From contig JBNGIS010007141.1 of the NCBI GenBank assembly GCA_049999725.1, forward strand, positions 1 through 24,908: DNA of 24,908 nucleotides, read 5' to 3'. The translations under genes and the position numbers were made by a program. Origin of the DNA: Haplomitrium mnioides. Lineage: Eukaryota; Marchantiophyta; Haplomitriopsida; Calobryales. Shown here piece by piece: positions 20,311 through 24,908 of this stretch. Positions within the stretch are counted from its first letter, which is position 1. Each line of letters starts with the position of its first letter. Under the pieces are notes generated by a model that was given only the letters and a program-made list of their open reading frames with translations, was not told the DNA's origin and made no database searches.

Positions 20311-21894
20311 TAAACCTTTTTTTATAAAAACAAAGGACAACTTACAATAAATTCAATGCAACTCCAAAAAAAAGAAAGTGATGTGAAAAGAAGAACTTAC
20401 CAAAAGCTTCTCGAAGCTTAAATAGAACACAACTATCCTTGACTCCTCATTGTGGAGAGGGTACTCCTCTCTTGCCTCCTCCCAAGTGCTGCAATAAACC
20501 TCTGAACAAAAACTTTTAACCATAGTCGCCAAAACATTATGTCTCCTTACCTCCCGAGACTTTTTGTCCATTGAAAGCTCTCTGGCTTCCACTCGCTTCA
20601 AAACTGAAATCTTCACCTCATCAGGAAGACCCTGAAGGGATCTCCAAGGTGTCCACTTCATGTCCTCCATTCTCAGCAATCCTTTGGCCTTTGGCTTCTG
20701 GCCTTTGACCGTGTTCTTCTCTCACATCAAAAAATGCTCTACTGTAGATCCCAAAGCTCTCCACTCTTGAATGCTAGCTGGAACTAGTTGTCTTGAGAAG
20801 TCACAGTTTTCTCAAGTGTTGACTTGGGCTTTATCTCCAAGGTTTCTTACACCAACTCTCTTTTAAATTTTTGGGATGAAACCATCCCACTCTTTACAAA
20901 TCTTTGATGCCAATATTTGACCTTCTGAATAGAGGTCATTTCCAGCTTGTATCTCTGGTCGTAATTGTTATGAGTAGCAATTGCAGAGCAATAATGTCGA
21001 GTTCTTTGCTCCATATTTTGTGATTAACAACTGCCTTGCTACAGCACTATGATTGCCTCTTACAATCTCATATCAATACTTGTTAGGGTTTTTGATATCA
21101 AACTCAGACTTATCTTTTAAACCACACTTTAGGTCAACAACCACAATGAAAAAAAATATGCGCATACTTGTTGGTGAGCATTATCTATGCTAGAAGCTCA
21201 ATACAATCTTCATTCAATCTTCTAATCTGGAATGGACCCCAGTTGTCCATTCCAAGTTTAGGAAAATTCAAATTCTCCAGCCTTATTGTGATTATTTCTT
21301 CACAGACTCTCCATTGCTAGATTGTAGACTTCCTTATTTTGTTCTTGTCTTCTACAGACAATATCTAAGGGTCTACCTACTCCCTTTCTTGAAAAGTTCG
21401 CAACCCCTTATAGGATTGCCTTTTAGCACTTGATGTTGGAGCATGAACTAGCTTCGGCTCCGATTCTTGCCACGAGTTGCTTAGTGATGAAGACAATGGG
21501 GCAAAAAAAGTAGACTTTACTGAAGATTCCGAGGGGGCTGGCTCCTCAATGACCGGTTTTGGAGTAGGCTTTTTCTTCTTGACAACGGGTTTCTTCTTTT
21601 TCGGAGCCTCAACTGGCTTAACCTTCTTTCTTTTCTTTTGGGCAGAAGAGCCTGCCGCGTGAATTGAGAATGTTGTTGCGCTCGAATGTGGCACCAATTG
21701 TTGAATATTGATGCCCTGCTTGGGCTTCAGAGTCTTGATGTAGATGGCTAATTTAATAAAGTCGTACTTGATGCACTTTGCGCCTTTGTAGCTATCCACG
21801 AACTCTACCAGAAACTTAGTGAACTGAAAACAAACAAAAAAAAATTAAGTATAAGTACAAGTGTTAGACTCGACATTCACTGCGCGTAGGGACT

Positions 21895-22322
21895 CTAATA
21901 GCATTACGCTCGTGCACGCACAAGGGAGTCCATGCACACATGGACTCCGAAGTCTAGACGCATCTTGACGATGGGAGTCCTTACACGCAAGGACACCGAA
22001 GTCCATGCGCACAAGGACACCAAAGTCCATTAATGCATGGACTTCAGAGTCCAAGAGCGCAAGGATTACCAAGTCTATTTGTACCTAGACATGGGAGTCC
22101 TTGCGTGCTTGGACTCCAAAGTCCATGCGCGATTGGACGATGGGAGTCCATACGAGCATGAAGTCCTCGGGTTCAAGCGCGCAAAGACTTGGGAGTCCAT
22201 GTGCGCATGGACTTTGGAGTCCTAGCGCATAGGGACTTAGGAGTCCCTACGCACCTGGACCCCGGGATTCCTTGCTCGCATGGACCCTATGACTCCATGC
22301 TCACATGGACTCCTTGGGAGTT
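21895..22322. repeat. Array 3: 24-bp palindromic tandem repeat inside intron 1
   Basis: Unit starts are at 21928, 21952, 21977, 22001, 22025, 22049, 22073, 22097, 22121, 22146, 22171, 22195, 22219, 22243, 22267 and about 22292: a 24-bp period with occasional 25. The core is the same as in array 2, while the spacer differs (TCCGAA, TCCAAA or GATGGGA). Examples with matching arms include CCATGCACACATGG (21930) and CCTTACACGCAAGG (21979). The array lies within intron 1 (21824-22370) of the minus-strand gene; the flanking exons do not contain the repeat. Confidence 0.9.
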
Positions 22323-22729
22323 GAGACATAGCAAAGAAACAAACAAAAGAAAAAGGATTTCAGAATTTACCTTGCCATCTTCCTTTGCGGCCTAAAGATG
22401 CTTCACAAAAATATTCTTCTCCTTCATTTCGGAAAAAGCAAATTGTTTGCAATTTGCACTGTACAGGGTAATTGCATCTTAGGACTGCACAAGCAGCCCG
22501 ATGTTGGCTTTCTTGCCATCTCAAATCATGGTGATTTGGACTAGTAGACCCAAATTGAATATTTCAGTTTCATCGGCAAAAAGGTAAAGATGTGGATTGG
22601 GATCTTCAAAGAGTAGTAGTTTACTAACCAATTCCACTTAAGTTGTTTAGGCTCTAGAGCCTCAACAACATTTGAATTCCTATATGGCTTTTGTTGAGAA
22701 GGGCGTGAAACATTTCCTTGAGATGCCAT

Positions 22730-23195
22730 TCTCAATATGTTAGAGAAACATCGAATTTGAAGTAAAAAATGTAATGAACAAAAGTTCAGAAATCTCTAAA
22801 GGCCAAAAATGGCAAAAAAAAAACAAGTAAATAAAAAAAACAGCAATAACTAGAAAACAAAAACCAAAAACTGAACTCGCGACAATGGAAAGAAAAACTT
22901 TCTACTGACGCTCTTTTATAGCTAAATTTCAAAAAATGCCTTTTCCCACCAAAAAATAATTCTTAAAGCTCTTGATACGTAAGTTTGCTTGGTGCAAAAA
23001 AAGAGTTAGTGTACAAAGCATTGCTCATTTTCATCTTTCCAATTTCTTTTTTTTCATTTCTTCCTAAAAAGTTCCCAATTTTGTTGTTTTGCAAAAAAAA
23101 ACAACAAAAACACATCTTTTAGGTGTGTTGTAAGAGGTCCATAATATTTGTTAAAATAATTCCTTGAAGTACTTGATTTTTAGACATCAGTTTCA
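22730..23195. promoter_or_regulatory. Spacer between two divergent genes
   Basis: This AT-rich 466 bp separates the start codon of the minus-strand gene (22729) from that of the plus-strand gene (23196). A shared bidirectional promoter is likely from the layout only. I could not pick out a convincing TATA box among the many A and T runs, including A-rich stretches at 22815-22850 and 23090-23110. Confidence 0.35.
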
Positions 23196-24908
23196 ATGGC
23201 TGGAGTTTTTAAAGGCAAGAAGAGGTTAGAGTTTCAAGATTCATCTTTAGTGTTACTTTTGATATGCAGGTTGACATTTGTTCAAATGGCAATTATTTGG
23301 AGGTAAGCGATGGAGTTCCAAAAGCGTCAAGTGTGATGATGAGTATATTGGGGAAAAAGATGACTTTTGTTGAATCAGATAGCTTCGCTTAAAAAGATCG
23401 AGAAGGTGAACTCCATGCGCGTATAGGGTCAAGGACTCAACTCCATGTGCGCATGGGGTCAAGGAGTGAATCCAATACACATATAAGATTAACAATTGAA
23501 CAACTTACGTGCAAAGGATCAAAGAAGGAACTCATTACTTGCAGAGAATTAAAGAAACAATCTTCATCGACCACAAGATCTTTGTTGCCCTTCAAGCAGT
23601 CGAAGTTGAATCTTTCTTTTGAGTATTCCAAAATATCAGAAAAAAAAAGTTCAACACAGAAATTCTAGATGGTTGTAGACCTTTCTTCGTCCATATCTAA
23701 AGGAGACATCGATATTCATGATCAAAGTGTGTTTGTTTATAACACAAAAAGCAAACAATATGCAGACAATTTTAATTTTGGAGATAAGCCACTCTCCTTA
23801 ATAACACCACTCAAATAACGACTGATTTTGTTTCAAGTTGCACCTCGCAAAAAGATTGGGACATCTGAAACAAACCAAATTCTTTTGGAGAAGTTCTCAA
23901 ACGATAGTTTGGAAAACAATTCTAGCAAAGAGTCTCAATCAATCAACATTTCTTTGAAGTTACCACCAAAGACACCGATTTTATTACAAAAAACATTTCC
24001 TTCTAACCGAGATATTGATTAGGATTCAGTTTCGAAATGGTGCGATTCTCCTAATCCCCAGGAAAAAACTCATCTCTCAAAAATATTCTGGAATGGAATA
24101 AACAGTGTCTACAATGATGACCAAGATCTTCAAGATGAATTATCTCTTATTGCTGGATTTGCTTACGAACTAAATTTTCCAACACAACATAAGAATTCTT
24201 TGTCTGGGCCAAAACCCAAACGGGTAAACACCTTGCGCAAAAATTCTTTGTAGAAAGTCCATCATGACAAGAGCTTTATGAAGAAAAAACTTGATCCAAT
24301 GTCAATTTCTAAATTGAAGAGAATTTCTTGTTGTTGAAATAATTGCTTGTCGTTGTGCAAGACAAATTTTTTGAAAACTGTGAGAGAAACGTATTTTTGA
24401 CAAAGCATGAAGAATCGAGATATCACACTGCAGTAGGGAATACCAAGAAAAGACTCCAATGTTGAAAATCGGCTTACACTGCTTGGTGGTACCTTTGGCT
24501 GTAGAAGAGCCTTTAAATTAATTTTAGCAGTAGGGAATGATAAAATCCAAAGGATTCAAAATCTCAAAAACGCAGATTCTAAAGGCATTTTTGAAAAAAG
24601 AGAACTATATGCCAAAGGAGTTTTTGTGCATGAGTAGATGGACAATTTTTTTTTCAGGGACATTGCGAGAGAATGCCCACTCACGAAGTGTACAACTTGC
24701 CCGATAATTTTACAAAATGGAAAGTTTATGACTACTATACAACTTATTTGAAAGAGAAAGATCCCCATTGTATTCTTAGTTTCTTGGGTTTTACAAAACA
24801 TTGGAGAACTCATTTTCCAAATGTAAAAATTCCAAAACGCAATAGATTTGTTGTTTGTGAAACATGCGAAGAAATAAAATCTTTGTGAGAAAAATCTATC
24901 TTGGAGTC
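23196..24908 (+). pseudogene. Transposase-like gene, 5' part, decayed and cut by the window edge
   Basis: Starts at ATG 23196 (MAGVFKGKKRLEFQDSSL), changes frame before 23270, and then keeps one frame to about 24650, broken by nine stops (23390, 23666, 23816, 24020, 24251, 24335, 24398, 24434, 24635). A further frame change in a T-run near 24650 leads to the last piece, 24673-24888, with another stop at 24886. Visible motifs in order: a repetitive 10-residue region (23404-23553), a Ser/Lys/Asn-rich stretch, TLLGGTFGCRRAFKLILAVG, and then FTKHWRTHFPNVKIPKRNRF with a CETCEEIK motif of possible zinc-binding type. From memory this order resembles long uncharacterised DDE-transposase-like proteins of plants and animals, but no catalytic domain is in view. 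The rest lies beyond the window. Confidence 0.5.
23404..23553 (+). repeat. Array 4: 30-bp tandem repeat in the coding frame
   Basis: Five adjacent 30-bp units start at 23404, 23434, 23464, 23494 and 23524. The first two hold the palindromic core (CTCCATGCGCGTATAGG and CTCCATGTGCGCATGGG) and the others are diverged. The period is ten codons and the frame of the plus-strand gene runs through it, giving decapeptides such as GELHARIGSR and TQLHVRMGSR. Confidence 0.75.

Larger units (their letters stand above)
18466..22729 (-). pseudogene. Four-exon gene of unknown family, decayed
   Basis: I do not recognise the family. Exons by splice signals: 22729-22371 (ATG, MASQGNVSRPSQQKP), 21823-20401, 19713-19182 and 19083-18466 (ending LDETIPPEEDRA, TGA). 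Donors read AAG|GTAAAT, TTG|GTAAGT and CTG|GTAAGT; acceptors have pyrimidine tracts ending CAG and TAG at introns 1 and 3, while that of intron 2 (19714) is uncertain. Frames agree across introns 1 (phase 0) and 3 (phase 2, a split Trp codon). Exon 2 is long (about 474 codons) with a Lys/Pro-rich, possibly nuclear-targeting stretch (KKRKKVKPVEAPKKKK, about 21640-21560), followed by a region including LNFPKLGMDNWGPFQIRRLN. About fifteen in-frame stops and at least four frameshifts, some in T-runs, show it is inactive here. Two introns carry palindromic arrays. It could be a transposon accessory gene or a host gene. Confidence 0.65.

Noticed and set aside
19807-22322. CRISPR array
   Set aside because: The palindromic repeats are separated by about 6 bp rather than unique 25-40 bp spacers, the surrounding sequence has spliced introns and plant retrotransposons, and no cas-like gene is present.
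18466-24888. All premature stops in the two divergent genes can be turned into Gln or Arg by a T to C change, suggesting U-to-C RNA editing
   Set aside because: This is true of any TAA, TAG or TGA codon, so it is no evidence. Frameshifts are also present, which editing would not repair. Only comparison with intact homologues could show that the ancestral codons were CAA, CAG or CGA.

Overview
The window looks like nuclear DNA from a land plant with a large, repeat-rich genome, such as a gymnosperm or fern; the sequence does not allow a species call. The evidence is several decayed Ty3/gypsy retrotransposons on the minus strand (one with a chromodomain), a plant-type G-box/ABRE promoter in an LTR, spliceosomal introns with GTAAGT-type donors, an AATAAA signal, long AT-rich decayed stretches and (TA)n microsatellites. 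I see no intact gene, no tRNA or rRNA gene and nothing bacterial.

Layout. 1-527 is an LTR (family A, minus orientation). 528-1200 is unassigned. About 1200-3940 is a GC- and CpG-rich island with hairpin-forming repeats and recurrent CCACGT motifs. 3945-5010 is the 3' pol part (integrase) of a gypsy element called B here. 5011-5570 is the 3' LTR of gypsy element A, followed leftward along its minus-strand body by chromodomain/integrase, RNase H, RT, protease and gag up to about 9775. B resumes at about 9790 (RT, protease, gag) and ends in a tRNA-Met-type primer binding site at 12324-12338 and a second LTR family from 12340. This is best read as A nested in B, with a later deletion that removed the 5' LTR of A and the RNase H of B. 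A 42-bp tandem repeat (12765-13199) lies in or beside the B LTR. 13.2-16.5 kb is AT-rich DNA without genes, broken by (TA)n and a 100-N gap. Another B-type integrase fragment lies at 16.6-17.6 kb.

The right-hand 7 kb is the most unusual part. A four-exon, decayed gene of unrecognised family runs on the minus strand (22729 to 18466, AATAAA at 18438-18433), with consistent splice sites and phases. A transposase-like gene, also decayed and cut by the window edge, runs divergently on the plus strand from 23196. Four tandem arrays share one palindromic core (consensus GTCCATGCGCGCATGGAC): downstream of the minus-strand gene (37-bp period), inside its introns 2 and 1 (24-bp period each), and within the coding frame of the divergent gene (30-bp period, 10 codons). 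Several units are perfect palindromes with different arms, so the two arms changed together. The pair of divergent genes and the shared arrays may be one large DNA transposon; this is inference, because no terminal repeats could be identified.

All coding features are pseudogenes. Domain calls were made by eye from translated motifs and exact borders are approximate unless a motif fixes them.
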